A DNA stretch of 64,000 nucleotides from Mangifera indica (lineage: Eukaryota > Streptophyta > Magnoliopsida > Sapindales > Anacardiaceae), in contig NC_058143.1 in NCBI RefSeq assembly GCF_011075055.1, positions 15,019,057-15,083,056 of the forward strand, read 5' to 3'. Below the pieces are notes generated by a model. The model was not told the origin of the DNA and made no database searches. It was given only the letters and a program-made list of their open reading frames with translations. Positions 49,037 through 62,600 of this stretch are shown in pieces. The translations under genes and the position numbers were made by a program. The first letter of the stretch is position 1. Every line of letters begins with the position of its first letter.

Positions 49037-49986
49037 TTTACTGTTGAAAATTGGTTCACTACTGTGAAATTTGGGTTTGTCCCATCTGTGAAAAGGATTC
49101 TTCTTTTTATCATTATTCATGTAGTTCTTGGTAGCCACTAGGATTAAAGTAAATGCTTAATTTTATGTGACTAGGCATTATTGTGAATTTAACTCATTAT
49201 CAGTCATCTTATTAGTGTTCCCTTCAATAAGGCATTCATTGCTGTAGTGTTGAATATCTAGAATTTAATTTCTGATATTTTGTAAGTCTTCAGTGTTCAT
49301 AGCTGCTAGAGAATTAAGTTGTATCTACTTATGCCCAGCTATTCATCTAAATGCTGCTGTATAATGAGGACTCTGCTTATGGGAAGCCAGGAAGGATGAA
49401 TGAACTGAAACGAGAAGTTTTAAACCACATCATTATCTTTTTTTAACAATGGTTCGTGTTATTAGAACATATTTGTGTTGTGTCACTTCACTTTTTGAAT
49501 CTCAGACTTTCTGTAATATCTCTAGTCCAATAATTTGGTTTATTGGTAAGGTATTGTTTACTCTGGGCATTGTCCATAAGAGACATTCAATAAAAATGGG
49601 ATTACAAAACTCAAAAATAAAATCATGATAAATTATGTATTTAAAGTTAATAATATCTTAACAGTGAATCAGGTTATTGAAGTAAGGATATTATATATGA
49701 TATCAAAGTTGCTCTACGTGTTTTCTTAAGCGGTAATGGGATAAATCTCAACGAAAAGTCTTGTAAGTGTGGGTATAAATGATACCCTTAGAAAAATTTT
49801 ATATTAGCAAAACATAAGAGAGATATTGAATTTGTTTATGCATCTCATATTGTTTAGGTTAAGGATGAGAAAATTTAATTGGTTAAATACTCTCTAAGTT
49901 TCTTAAACTATTAAGATACATTTTAGATTATAAAACTCAAAAATAAAACTTATATCTAAAATAAATAATATTCTAATAATGAACTC

Positions 49987-50020
<34 letters not shown>

Positions 50021-50608
50021 GTTGACCAATTCTTCCAGACGTGCTACATGTTAGTGCTTGTTACTTAGCAAATGCAATTTTTCAGGTCTAGACAATAAAT
50101 TCGAACTAATTAGAATATTTATTATGCAGAAATTTACAGCCACGATTTGGATATTGATTATCGAGGTTATTTCAGTCAGTTTTGTTCTTAATGTTATAAT
50201 TAACCAAACTTTTCAGCTTATGAGAAATTGATATTATAATAAAAGGTCTCTCTTATTGCCTGCCTAATAAAGTTTTTTCTTTTCATTTATATTTATTAAA
50301 TAAATAAATTAATAATATACTAATTAAATTAGTAATTACTATATCAAATAAATTAAAATTTTATAAATATAATAAATATTCACTTCATTAGTTTTGTTAA
50401 CCTCTCGTTCTCTTAATAACACAATTTTGCTCATACAGCGACACAATTTGTTCCACCAGGCTCTTATTTACACGCAATTCATAGCTAACCGGGGATTAAT
50501 AAATAAGATATCACACAATTAATTATTATTTTATTTTACATTTTAAAACTAAGTTTTTCCAGTTTATATAAAATTATGTTATACTTAATTAATTCTCTTG
50601 ATAGTTCA
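49037..50608. other. 3' flank of MUSTANG-like gene and AT-rich spacer
   Basis: The first 300 bp or so is probably 3' UTR. A (GT)n(AT)n microsatellite lies at 49986-50020. The remainder is AT-rich with no gene recognised. Confidence 0.5.
49986..50020. repeat. Compound (GT)n(AT)n microsatellite
   Basis: About six GT units run directly into about eleven AT units. Confidence 0.9.
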
Positions 50609-50616
50609 GTGATGTC

Positions 50617-51141
50617 TAGAGATGATAATTTCAACTCAAATTTATAGATTTTAACCCTAACAGGGAAGGAGACAATGATAAAAAAAATTTCTACAATTAG
50701 AAACAAATCGAGAATAGAGATACATGTATTTTGTTCTTATTTTTCCTCTATCTTTTTATGTTAATATATTTACTTAAAATACTAACATATTTTTATAGTT
50801 TTAAATTATTTATGTTTTTTAAATTTATTCATAATAAAATAGTTAATATATAATATTTATGACATTTGAAATAGCAAAATAGTTTTAATTGTACTTAATT
50901 TTGTTATTTAATAAATTTATATTGTGTTTAAAGAGTATGAAAAATGAATTTTTTTTTCACAGGGTACGAGGAGAGGAGGACAAGAAGAGGTTGAGGAAGA
51001 AATTTTTTTTCGTAAAAAGAAAATAGAGAATCTTTGTCATCCTCGTAACGGGGACAGAGCGGGGATGAAGATTGATATCTCTTACGGAGACAAGGACAAT
51101 AATTGAGATTCCCTCCCTACTCGTCACAATTGCCATCCCTA
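50617..51141. mobile_element. hAT-type MITE, GGATGGCAA family, copy 2
   Basis: A 525-bp element with a perfect 8-bp target duplication GTGATGTC (50609-50616 and 51142-51149). Terminal inverted repeats are TAGAGATGATAATT and AATTGCCATCCCTA (complement TAGGGATGGCAATT). The interior has GGGGACAGAGCGGGGATGAA-like GC runs near the right end and an AT-rich centre, as in copy 1 at 8343-8954. Noncoding. Confidence 0.9.
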
Positions 51142-51187
51142 GTGATGTCCTTGAATACATACCAATCTTCTATTTTCTTTTGTAGGC

Positions 51188-51842
51188 CAAAGGACTTATT
51201 CCGACCCAGGTTTGATGCATTCTTAAACTCTCACCCTCGATATTTTAAAATCTAAATATCTATCTATTATCTAACTTTTGTTACATTTAGTTATTAGTTG
51301 TAAAAGCAAAAACATCATTTCATCAGTAATATTTAAAAAAATATAATTTTGTTATATTTTCTTCCCCACGTTTTAAAATTTTACAATTGTACCCCTAGCT
51401 TAAATTTTGAAAAATTCATTTTTTTCTCTTAGAGTTTTATTTTTTCTCCTTCATCTCATGAATCGACCGAATTTAGGGAGAAAGAGCATCGACTTTATGG
51501 TTACACAAAGAGAGCATTGACAGAGAGAGAGATTGTTGATAGAGAAGATGGTTTTGATCGGATTTTTATGTCGAAGAAGGGAAGAAAGAAAAAATAAAAC
51601 TCTAAGGAGGAAATGTGACTTTTTAAAACTTAGAATGTGATGAAATTGTTAGTTTTTAAAACTTGAGAGAAAAATAGGATAATATTATATTTTCAAATAT
51701 TACTAATAAAATAGTACTTTTGCCTTGACAACTAACAATTAAATATAATAAAAATTGGATGACAGATAAGTATTTGAGTTTTTAAAATATTGAGAGTAAA
51801 AGTTTGGGAATGCATCAATCTTTGGGTGGGAATAAGTCCTTC
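51188..51842. mobile_element. Large foldback element, ~290-bp arms
   Basis: The left end AAGGACTTATTCCGACCCAG and the right end CTTTGGGTGGGAATAAGTCC are inverted complements. Complementarity continues inward through GATGCATTCTTAAACTCTCA against GAGAGTAAAAGTTTGGGAATGCATC, and through TAGAGTTTTATTTTTTCTCC against AAAAATAAAACTCTAAGGAG. The ~100-bp spacer between the arms (about 51455-51590) is less AT-rich. No clear target duplication was found. Related single-arm fragments lie at 2518-2790 and about 44380-44620. Confidence 0.75.
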
Positions 51843-52396
51843 AATGCCATTACATGATTAAATTTATATTCTTTTAATATATATGTTTTCTGAGTAATTT
51901 TAATAGTGATTGACCATGGTCAGATATATCACGATCTTCAATATAGAGTAAGATTACTCTAAAGGGTTGTTTGATTAATAATAATGAATACTCATTTGCT
52001 TTTTATTTATTAGAATATTTTGTTCTATTTATAACTAATAAAAAATTATGATAATATTTTATTATTAATAATAACGTGAAAAATAATATTCTAATTTAAT
52101 TATCAACTCTATTTTAAATCTTAAAAGGTTATAGAGAGATTTTTAATTTTTTATAATTCTATCTTTTCTTATTAATTTTTTATGCAAAAATACTATTATT
52201 TTTAATAAATATTACAAATAATATGAATAATATTTTAAAATAATTATAATTAAAGAAATTTAATAAAAATAATATATTTATATTATTTTATTATATCAAA
52301 CTAAATATAATATTTATTAAAAAATTTATATTCAATAAGCTTTTAAATAAACAATTTTTATTTTTTGTAATTTCCTAAACCAAATGCGAACTTAAA

Positions 52397-52496
52397 ACCG
52401 CCGGTTAGTGCGGTTACAGCCACGGTTGCTGGTTAGTGCAGCTAAAACAAACGCGATATTTTGACCGCCGGTAGTGCAGCTACGGCCACAGTAGCT
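52397..52496. repeat. Duplicated 33-34-bp motif at the LRAT-like gene's 3' end
   Basis: ACCGCCGG(T)TAGTGC... blocks at 52397-52430 and 52464-52496 differ at a few positions, including one extra base. The distal copy lies inside the coding 3' end, the other just past the stop codon, suggesting a small duplication that reshaped the C-terminus. Confidence 0.6.
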
Positions 52497-52918
52497 AATG
52501 TAATTCCCTTTGCTCTTTGCTCAGATGACTTTGTGCCTGTCTTACAGAATGATGCAAAGTCCTCACAGTTGTTAAAAACAAAATTGTAGTCACCGAAGCT
52601 CCTTATTCCTTCTAAAAACTCGGTGGCAGTCTTCACAACTTCATCAGGAGCCTTGCAGTCCCACGAATTATAACAAATAATATCCATTGAGTTGCCGTCG
52701 CGAAAGCAAGACAAGCATGTTTTGACGATCCCACCGTGTGTGCTTGGGGTGTGTCCACATTTTTGGCATTGGATAGAAGAGTTACCTTGCTTTACGAGTG
52801 GTAGCAAATGAATCACCATGTCGTCTCCCACATATATTCCTGTTATGGTCAACAGAGTTTTCAACAAAAGGGAAGATCAATACCTGCACCGGCACATGTG
52901 TGTGGGTGCATGTGTCTG

Positions 52919-52959
<41 letters not shown>

Positions 52960-54023
52960 TAGCTAGATTGGTCATGGACGAAGCTGATTATGGCTGTGGA
53001 AAGGAAGGAGATTAAGAAAGTGGATTGATACATTGAAGGCTTCTTTTCCCATTGGTCTATATTGATATCTCACGAGTAGAAAAGATAATTAAAAAATAAT
53101 AATAAAAAAGAAAAAAAATAATAGGATTATAATTAAGATTTAAACAAATTGCTTAAATGTCTTTTATAATTAAAGTTGACAAATTGATATCTCACGAGTC
53201 GAAGAGATAATTAAAAAAAATAAAAAATAAGATAATTATAATTAAGATTTGAAAATAGATTAAAAAATAATATGATTTAATGAATAAATACAAGAATAAC
53301 AGTTTAGATTATATGAAGTCCGAGGTACTAACCTACTAAATCAGTAGTTCCACAAAAAATAATATGATTACAATAATTCCACTTAAAAATTTGCAAATTT
53401 CTCTAAAGAATTTATGTTAGCTGCTAGAAGTTAGTGAAAAATCGAGTTGAAATATTCCAGAGTGAGTTTGAGTACTTAAGCACTCGTAAAATATTAAATT
53501 TGATTAATATAATCTCTTATATAAAAAATTTAGATTGATTAATTTGGAACAATTAATGAGGTATTATAACAAAACAACTCTGAATTATCTAATACAATAA
53601 TTGTGATTTCAGTCACTATGCTTCAAGATTTACTTATCCTATAAAATCGGAGAGAGTTTTTTGGATTATTAAAAAAAAATGGTTAAAATTTGAAGAAAAC
53701 TTTTTCTCGTTTTGGAAAATGAATTATTTGAGTTTTATCGACATAACATAAACAATTGTGATTTATAATATAATAAAATAATATTAAATTATATAATAAT
53801 ATATATAAATATGTATTAATTTATATATTTAAAATCAATACATATAATATTATCGGTTGTGGCAAGTAAATATAAAATAAAATGCGAAAATAAATGTTCA
53901 GTGGAAATGCTAATAAAACTGACCGTGATGCTGGTAGACAAACACGTATCTGTCAGTGGTGATGTGATCACCCGGTTGGAGTCGGCGTTCAATTCTCCGT
54001 TGTTGGCTTGAGGATTGTCCCAT
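52442..54023 (-). CDS. LRAT-like (NC domain) protein
   Basis: A member of the plant NC/LRAT-like family, whose relatives have a permuted papain-like fold and act on acyl groups; the plant substrate is not known to me. Two coding exons, 54023-53924 and 52839-52442, join within a Gly codon to give HHGIYVGDDMVIHLL and 165 aa. The correct exon 1 frame starts MGQSSSQQRRIERRLQPGDH; the longer open frame 53816-54028 is in a different frame and is not the gene. The expected catalytic residues are present: a His in HHG (residues 32-33), His44 in VIHL and Cys125 in NNCEDFASFC. The start Met is followed by a polar N-terminus with no signal peptide. The C-terminus has a short hydrophobic segment (ATVAVAALPAV) ending at a TAG inside a duplicated motif. 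It is somewhat shorter than relatives as I remember them. The 1,084-bp intron contains a (TA)n run at 52926-52955. Confidence 0.87.
52926..52955. repeat. (TA)n microsatellite in LRAT-like intron
   Basis: About fifteen uninterrupted TA units within the intron of the LRAT-like gene, preceded by a GT/GC-rich stretch. Confidence 0.9.
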
Positions 54024-55304
54024 CTCAATCGATTTCCAATTTGTATTTATATTATCTGCTCTGCTTTCTGATTAAAGTCCGTTACAAATTTATAGGCAAA
54101 TGGAGAGAAGAAACAGACACTATTAGAGATTGGAATATAAACTGGGAAGAATAAAAATTCATAATAAAGGAATTATTCCTTGGTTGTAACTTCACACTGT
54201 TGAGGAATTTATAAATTCTAATTATTAATGACTCCTTTGTAAGATGCTTGTGAGATATATGTCATATGCGTGCATAAGCATCTCATATTATCTAAGGATG
54301 CAAAATCATAGTGGATTGTACGTCTGAAATGGATCATAATGTTATACTTTCTATATATAAAACAAGTGTACGTGTGTGTGCGTGCGTATCTTACATTTTT
54401 TGGAGATGCTAAGATAATAATAGTTAAATAGTTTAGAAGCTTTTAAACTATCAAAATATGTTTTCGGTTACAAAACTATTATAAATTATACATCTAAAAT
54501 TGATTATAATATTATATTTTCCATATTGTTAGAGACAAAATCTCAAATTTAATAAAAACAATATAAGTGTATTGTATATAAATGTAATAGATTATACCTT
54601 AACATAAGTTAATTAATTTTGTGTAATATGAGTTTCGATCTTTATATTTGTAGACTAAATATATTCCAACGCATATATCAACCAAATTTTCAATGTTTTT
54701 TCTTTCAATTTCCGACCTTTTTCTTGTTCTCTCTACTGGTGAATGTGTTTTGTTGTATATATTCTCAATTTCCGACCAAATTCAATAATTCTTTCTTTAT
54801 TGGTCATGTTAAACAATTATGGCTAGTTTACCTCTTACGCAAAGGTTGTGTGTGTTTACTATTTTGCTTTTGAAGTTGGATATGATAGAGACCATGTTCA
54901 ACATGCTTATACTTATTGTGGTGGCCTTGCTAGTGAAAAAAAAAGGAAAATAGATGGGCATTCCAATTCCTATGTTGGTCAATCAAGCAACGAACTTAAC
55001 ATAAGGATATTAAATTTATGTAAAATCACTCTGGATATTGATAGACAATGTCTTCAAAACTGTAAATGTAGGGAAAATCATTTATGAAATTATGGGGAAA
55101 TAGTTCAAGGTACATATTCACGACTTATAATATAAATATACATACTGTTAGGTCACTATATTAGATGAGGCATTGATTTAATTATCTTTTTTTTTTCTCT
55201 TGTTAGAATTGTTTGGGTACATTAAATGAAACATATATAAAAGTGTATTAAACTCAACTGATAAGCCTACTATTATACAAAGAAAAAAAATGAAATTACA
55301 ACCA

Positions 55305-55330
55305 ATGTTTGGTGTTTGCACACCAAACAT
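55305..55330. repeat. Perfect 11-bp inverted repeat, 4-nt loop
   Basis: ATGTTTGGTGT, TTGC, ACACCAAACAT: complementary arms with no mismatch. It is isolated in AT-rich spacer, with no T-run terminator and no adjoining gene. Confidence 0.75.
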
Positions 55331-56020
55331 GCAATTTATTTATGTTATACCATCGTGGGAATGTTCAACTACATATCGTGTAGTTCTTAAGAATGCCATT
55401 AGTGGGAGAAATTGATTAAAAATTCTAAAAGATAAGAGTAACGTGATTGAGTTATTAGATATTATATTATGATATAATAGTAGATGAATATTTTCAATTG
55501 ATATTATTATTATTATTATATGATTTTATTATTTATGTGATGTTGAATACACCATTAATGGAGAAGGCTTTTTCGCACCACATAAAGAGAAAATATAGCA
55601 TTTCAATGACCAGAGGAAAGGTCACTAACCTATTACTCCAAAAGAATTTTTCAATATGAAACACTCAAGTGAAAGATTGGGTTGAGAAATGTTTTGACAT
55701 ATTAAAAGTTAAAGGAGAAACCTTCTATTTGGTGAAAATACAATATCGAATTATTTCAATTCATTACCGTCTACATAGTTACATTTAGAATGAGGTGTCC
55801 ATTGACCCCATTGAAAGTAAGGATGTTGACATGCTCAATAACCAAGCGGAAGTTGATGACCAACCTGAAGTACTTGGGCGGCATGTGGAACTCAACAATA
55901 AGGAGTTTGACCTTGTATGACTGCTAGCACTGCCACGAGTGTCTCCCCCTTTTTGCTACATCGCGATGACTCAGTTGCCCTTACGTGGACTAGTATAGGT
56001 CATCCTAAATCGCATCAACC

Positions 56021-56044
56021 GAGAGAGAGAGAGAGAGAGAGAGA
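56021..56044. repeat. (GA)n microsatellite
   Basis: Twelve GA units. Confidence 0.9.
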
Positions 56045-56675
56045 ATCCTCAAGATCGAGAGACTGTCATACATCGGAATATAAACTCACCCGAATAAGAA
56101 TTTATCGCGAAGGAATTGCTTTATGGTCGAAATTAAATCTTTTTTAACTGTTAATAATGGTTCTTCCATTTGAGTTTTGGTCCTCATATTCCATTTTCCG
56201 AATATATAAATGATACATATGGACTGAAAAAAATACCTGAGCATCTCATTATGATTGTCCCAATCTGCAAAATAGCCATTTAAAAACACTGAGACCAATA
56301 TTTTTCAACCATTCACACACTAAGATTTGATTGAATTGAACCATTTTCTTGAGATAATTCCTCAAAATTTTGTTCTCTTCAACATGCCAAGGAACAGCAG
56401 AATTCTAAGGAAAACAAGGTGACAAGAAAAACGCACAGAAGCAAAGAACTATGTCGTTCAATTAGTGTTAAAAATAATATATGGCATAGCCCTATGGCTA
56501 GCCTAATGCACACACAAAATCTAACAGATGTAGCTTTGTCCTAACACAGAATTTCACCGGAAGCAGAGTACAACATTATGGTTCTCAAACAAATTACACT
56601 CCCTTTTTTCATACTAGCTAGATTTTAAAAAATTTTAAGGTCCCAGTTATGAAAAACTAAGTCCAACTGCCAAGC

Positions 56676-59600
56676 CTAGTAACCATAGTTTGAACCATAG
56701 ACTGAGCCATAGCCTCCGGCATGGCTTGTGTGGCCAGGATTGGAAGGAGGTGAACCATACATGGAACTATGAGTTGCGTATGGATTATAACCCTGGTCTG
56801 TCGACCCACCCACTTGGGCCTGTGATGGAGCCGCAGCTTCAGCCATAAAATTCTGCCATACATTAAAACATTCTATCAGTTTATAAAATCCAATAGGAAG
56901 CATTTAACTAATGCTCATGCTCTAAAAGCTAAAAGCAAAATTACAGTTATAAAATTCTGCTAACAAAAAGGGAATGAAGAATATATAGCAACAAAACACT
57001 ATATACAAAAGCATAAATATGTGGAAGTCAAGAAAGAGAGCAGAAGAAATGTTGCCAAACCAGAGTCATCACTAGTAACTGCAAAAGCACTAAACTCAAC
57101 CTGTGCAATTAGTAAATAAACAGAATAAAAAAAGATTAAAAATAAAACAGTTGAAGGTATGCATCACTGATCTAACTGCTTTACAATCATATGAACCAGA
57201 CCTGATTACAAATTTACAATAACATGTCTGTTTCCACATTGAAAGTAAAATGCAGTCCATATATCATAAGTGGCAGTTCTAGTTTACCATAAATTTACTA
57301 TAATCTTGCAATGTAAGCTTTCAACTAATTTTAGAGTTTTGTAGAACTAACAGCTGTAAGTGCAATCACAACTTTACTGACCGGATATCTTCTTAATCTT
57401 TCATGCATACAGCCCATAACTTCTCATCATTTCTCAACTCAGCACAATTAATAGGAGGATTCATACCATTTTGTATGAACAAACAAACTCATAGAATGTG
57501 TGTGTGAGTGAGAGAGACAGACAGAGAGGAAACATTCTAGTTTCTAAGACAGCATACTCCATACCATGTTGCACCAACAACACTATCATAGAGCAAACTC
57601 TCATATGCACCTTAAATGTGCTAAATTTCCTGTTACAGGCTAATGTTAAGTAAAGCTAGGATAAATGACTTCTAAGAGCCAATAAAGCATATGTTAACAA
57701 AATTGTGGGGTCATACAGCAGAAACATCAAGGGAAGCATTCTGCCATAACAAAACACATGGAGTACAAGGCACAAGCGGTAGCATATACATACTAAAAAA
57801 ATGGAATATCTAGTAAAGGGAAACAGATATCTTAAAATTAACCCAAACTAAGACAAGGGTTATGCCTGTATTAGCTGCTGTGCAGTTTGCACTTGTGAAG
57901 CAGTTCCACTGATTTCGACTGTCATTTCCCCAGGAACACCCCTGGTTTCTTGTATAGTCACAGTTGCCCCACTAGAACGTCGAATATAGCTTATACTTGC
58001 ACCAGCTGTCCCAATAACAGCGTCAGCATAAGACAGTGGAATTTGCATTTGCTGCGTGATCTGCAAAATCATATGGAAACCATCATCAGAAGTTCAGAAA
58101 ATTCTAGAACTTTATTCCCAAGATCACCAACACATAAATAGCACTTGCAATTGGCACTGGATTTGATTAGGGCTGCTACAAGCTAGCAAAATAAGACACA
58201 AGTTTTCAAGCCCAGAGCCAGGGTTAAACCACAACCAAGCACTAAATCGTGCCTGGTCCAAAAATATTCAACTCGACTTCAAAAAATAACATATTCTGAG
58301 CCCAAAATTATAGATAATATATAAACACTACAAAGGTGGATGTATATGTCTCAAGATCCACCTGTCAATTAACCATCTTACCGTAAGCTGTGCGACCTTG
58401 ACAAGGCTCAAGAAATAAATTCTTAGCAACAGAGTATCAAAACTCAGAAAAAAGACAGGTCTTATTAATCACTAATATCTAAAGTACAGAGAAAAATATT
58501 ATCTGAAAACCTTTGAGATCTATATATAACTTGAGAAAGAGTAGATAGTCATAAAAATTAAAAAAAAAAAGTCCATATCACATGTCCAATCATTTCTATC
58601 TTTACTCATATATCACCCTCTGCTAAGTTAAGATTAAATTTAGTTCAACTCTATCACCCCTAAAATTCACTCTCATAAGGTTTTCAAGGCTCTGACAGGA
58701 TCTTGAACTTATCTAATCCATGTGACCTGAGAGGTTTTACATGAACACTGCTTTTACTCAGATAACAAAAGAATCACAAAGTTCTCTACTATAATGAAAT
58801 AATAATAATTTAACAAATGAAATCCAGATAAGTATTATGGGTATAATTTCAGGAGACTGGAAAAAGCATAGCTGACAAAAAAGATTCCATAGATTTATTA
58901 CCCAGAGAAAATAAATACAGATACATAAAAGAAAGACCTGCGTTATCATCGATGATGCTGACTGGGCATTCGAGGATGCGTGAACACCCATTGGGGCTTC
59001 TCTTCCATACGCAGATATTCCCTGATGAGGCTGTTTCTCCATTGGAGGAGGCAAGTCGGCAGGAGGATAATAACTGTCAACTTGCCGTGGGGCTGGCATG
59101 TACTGAGGACTAGGTCCAAAACCATGACCTCCACTAGCATTTGGAGGAAGACCTTGAGGCGGACCCCAGGATTGATGAGGTGGCATGTGCTCCATTTGAG
59201 GATTTGACATTTGCATCTGGTTGAATATAATAAGTCAGAATTCCATTATACATAATAAAAGGGATAAACAAATCAGTCAGTAAAACGCACTTACATGCAT
59301 TTCAAATAAAGGAATAATACTGCGGTCAACTAAAAACTTCCTGAGATGAGATGCAATTAGTTCTATTGCTTTGTGTACACCAGCTGCATCTCCGACTACT
59401 TCAACAGCCCTATCATCTTGCAGAGCAAAGACTGGCAGGTCTTCTGTAGTAATTACAACAAGTCGAAACATTTATGAAATATTAACACAAAAAGGAATCA
59501 ACAGTCCATAAAGCAAAAGAAACAAAATATGATTTTTCTCAAAAAAAAAAAATTCTAAGTGGTTGTCAAAACAAGAATGTACATGAAGCCAAACTAACAC

Positions 59601-62600
59601 AATGTACAGCACAGCTAGTAACTGCATTAAAAATAAAACATATACGCCTCTCAACATGAAAAAAGAAAAGAATTGCTATGACAATCCTGCCACTTCAGGA
59701 AACTAGTTATATTGCTTTGTTAACTCCTAGCCATGGAAATTAGTTATATTAAGTGTAAATTTCACAACCAAAATACAAATATACATTTCAGAACACCACA
59801 GACAACAGAAGTTACATCTGAATAAGTCTGAAGAGAATAACTAGGCATTGCACGATTTGAAAATTTTGACACAAGGTATGTGTACAAGGATGGTTCTGAA
59901 GAAAGACTTCTCACCGCACATACAAAATAAAGATGTAATATAGCTGAAGATAACAATATATAAGTAAAGCAATAATGTGAAATACTATACAAAGGCAAAA
60001 GTCAGAAAATACCTGCTCCAAGAACTCTAACTATACAACTAGATGACTCTTGAATAGATTTAACAGTTCCTCCTTGTTTACCAATCAAACTTCCTGCTTG
60101 AGAAGCTGGGACTAGGAGCCTTGTCGAGACCTTGCCTCCTGGTGGCGGATGAGAAGAGTCACCTTCCAAACCATCCACTATGCGCTTGTGAACCCTCAAA
60201 AGGCCATCCATAGCAGGAGAAAGAGAAGAATCAGGTTCCTCCTTAGCAGATATCATCACCTATTCATGAGTGACAGAGTTAGATCAACATAAAAAGTGAA
60301 TTATCCAAGCTTATGACTAAAGCCATACAAACCTACATAGAACAGGAACATTAAAGAACCCATGGGTTGAATAATACAAATTCTTGGCCGAAAGGAAGAA
60401 ATGATAAAAATTAGAAAGAAAAATAAAGATAACCGCAAGAAGAAAAAGGAAAAAAAAAAAAAAAGGAATAAACAATCTCTGTGCAGTGCATCCAGTACCA
60501 TAAAGCAAGTTCTAAACAATCAGGATGCTCAGATAATAAAAGAATGGCAACAAGCACTTGTTTGCCAACTTCCAGTATGCCCTGAGAGTAACCACTTAGC
60601 CCACTTATTATCATGCCTTAGAATCCAATGGACCTTTTTCTCTACTGAATTTTGTGAGCTTCACTACCTATAATTTCTTCACCCAGTCTCCAACACAAAG
60701 CAAGTCCAATCTTTGATTTGCAAAGCAATATTTTCTGCAGTGCAGTTAGTTTGATAATACAATGTCTAGGCTCGGGGGGAAGCTTGAAGTGTCATATGAA
60801 CAGAGAGTTAAACAACTACACAAAGTTCTTTGTATCTTCACTTGACAAATAAGACACCGATGTGACATCCACAATAGTAACTATAAAATTTCTCTTGTAT
60901 AAATTGACTTAATAACATAATAATAGCCTGTTATACTATAGTTTACACACTAAATCCTAATTCATAGAAGTATTTTAATGACTTATGATTATAGCATCAA
61001 GATGCTGATTAAATGTTTTGATTTAAAACACAAAAAGAACACAAATGACGCACAGAAAAGTTTTCGTATGTATCTCACAGTATGTGATTAATTAACTTCT
61101 GGTAATTTCACGGCATAACCATCCTAAACATAACTATGCAATCTCAAAAAGGAATTTTCAAATTAACAGATATTTTCAGTGTCATCTTAGAGCTTATTTG
61201 TTTAACAGGATCCTTTGTGGTTTTTACAATCTGCGGCAAGACATCAATCATCCAGGTTCTGAAGTTACCAGAGAGAACGCAGAGCTTCTTGGTACGATTG
61301 TTCATATTTATCCAGATCAACTTTTCAGCACTTTGTAATGCACAATGCTGATCCCTGCAATCTGGATCTTTGGTCCTTCAAATTTGGAATCTTATATTGA
61401 TTTGTTGCCTTAAAATTGGCGAACGGAACCTGCACAGATTCATGTTTGTTATTGCAATAAAGGGAATTGTATTCTTATCTTACGGATTGCTTGTCATTAT
61501 TGAAGAAGTGTCCTCCTCTTCTCCATCGATTATATTTTTAAAAATTAATAATGTGTCTGAGATTGGATTTTACATTTATACAGAGATGTTCTCCACTTTT
61601 TTTTCTTATTTTAAAGGCAATAGTCAATGTTTATATAACAATATACTTATATTTTTCCCAAAATATTATCCATCTTAACATCTTCAAGAAGGAGGAAATT
61701 TACTATGAATTAGTTACTTTACAACTTAACACCAAATTTTTTTGGCAGAGAGGGAACTGTAGTTCTTGCTAAAAAGACAAAGCATCTACATGATTGAATG
61801 AAAGGCTTTTACTTTAACATCCAAGGTTAATATTCCACTTACTCTCTTTTCGTTAGAACCTATACATGTTTTGAAAATTTTATTCGGTTCAGCTATGCTG
61901 TAGCTTTGGCAAGATGGTGTGCAATTAGTGGCATAATCTTTCATTTATACTCTTGCAATCACATTATCTGTCATGAAGATACTTAATCATTAACCTATAA
62001 CATTTTAGTTAGTTCTACACAAATAACAATGGATCCTATAAAATTTCACAAGCTTCCTCTCTAATCATATCCATTAAGTTCATTTCGACATAAACTAACA
62101 CCACATGTTGAAATTTTCAATGCATAATATGTTCTATGCACATAAAAGCAACTTTTCAATCAGTTTCAGGAGACTAAGTAAATATAGTCAATCACACACA
62201 AGGTGTTTCCAAGGACATTTGACAGGAAAAAGAAAAACTTCAGAAAATCTATTTCAGATATCTTCTGATGACTTCAGAAACTAAGCCAAAGCACAGAAAA
62301 AGATAATAGTTATAACATCTAGAAATTGTTAAGTATGCTCCAAAATTAGATTTGACGTGATGAAAGAAAATCCAAGACAACAAAATCTCGAAATAGCAAC
62401 CAGAAGACAGACAGATGTCCTCAAGCCAATAAAAATTGGCATAAACAATTCCTGTCCCACTAGATAAATCAAATGCGTGCAATATATGCATAATGAACTA
62501 TGAAAATTATGAACAAACTTACAGCTCTTTCTGTTGTCCCAGGAGGACCATCAAGTATCTTAATGCGAGCTCTTGTCTCCTCAACAATTTTCTTAATGAA

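Larger units (their letters stand above)
54030..56640. other. Spacer between LRAT-like and KH genes, no gene recognised
   Basis: AT-rich sequence with short open frames (54619-55087, 55917-56147) lacking recognisable domains. The stretch at 55560-55900 has a protein-like texture on the plus strand but breaks frame repeatedly; it may be old transposase debris, though I cannot assign a family. It contains a perfect 11-bp hairpin at 55305-55330, an (ATT)n run at 55501-55520 and a (GA)n run at 56021-56044. Confidence 0.45.

Noticed and set aside
53816..54028. 70-codon frame at the start of the LRAT-like gene
   Set aside because: The frame that splices into exon 2 (ending YQHHG) is a different one starting at 54023; this longer frame reads into the intron.
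61136..61772. Open frames of up to 102 codons on the plus strand
   Set aside because: They lie in the large first intron of the KH gene on the opposite strand, are rich in Phe/Ile from AT bias, and have no recognised similarity.
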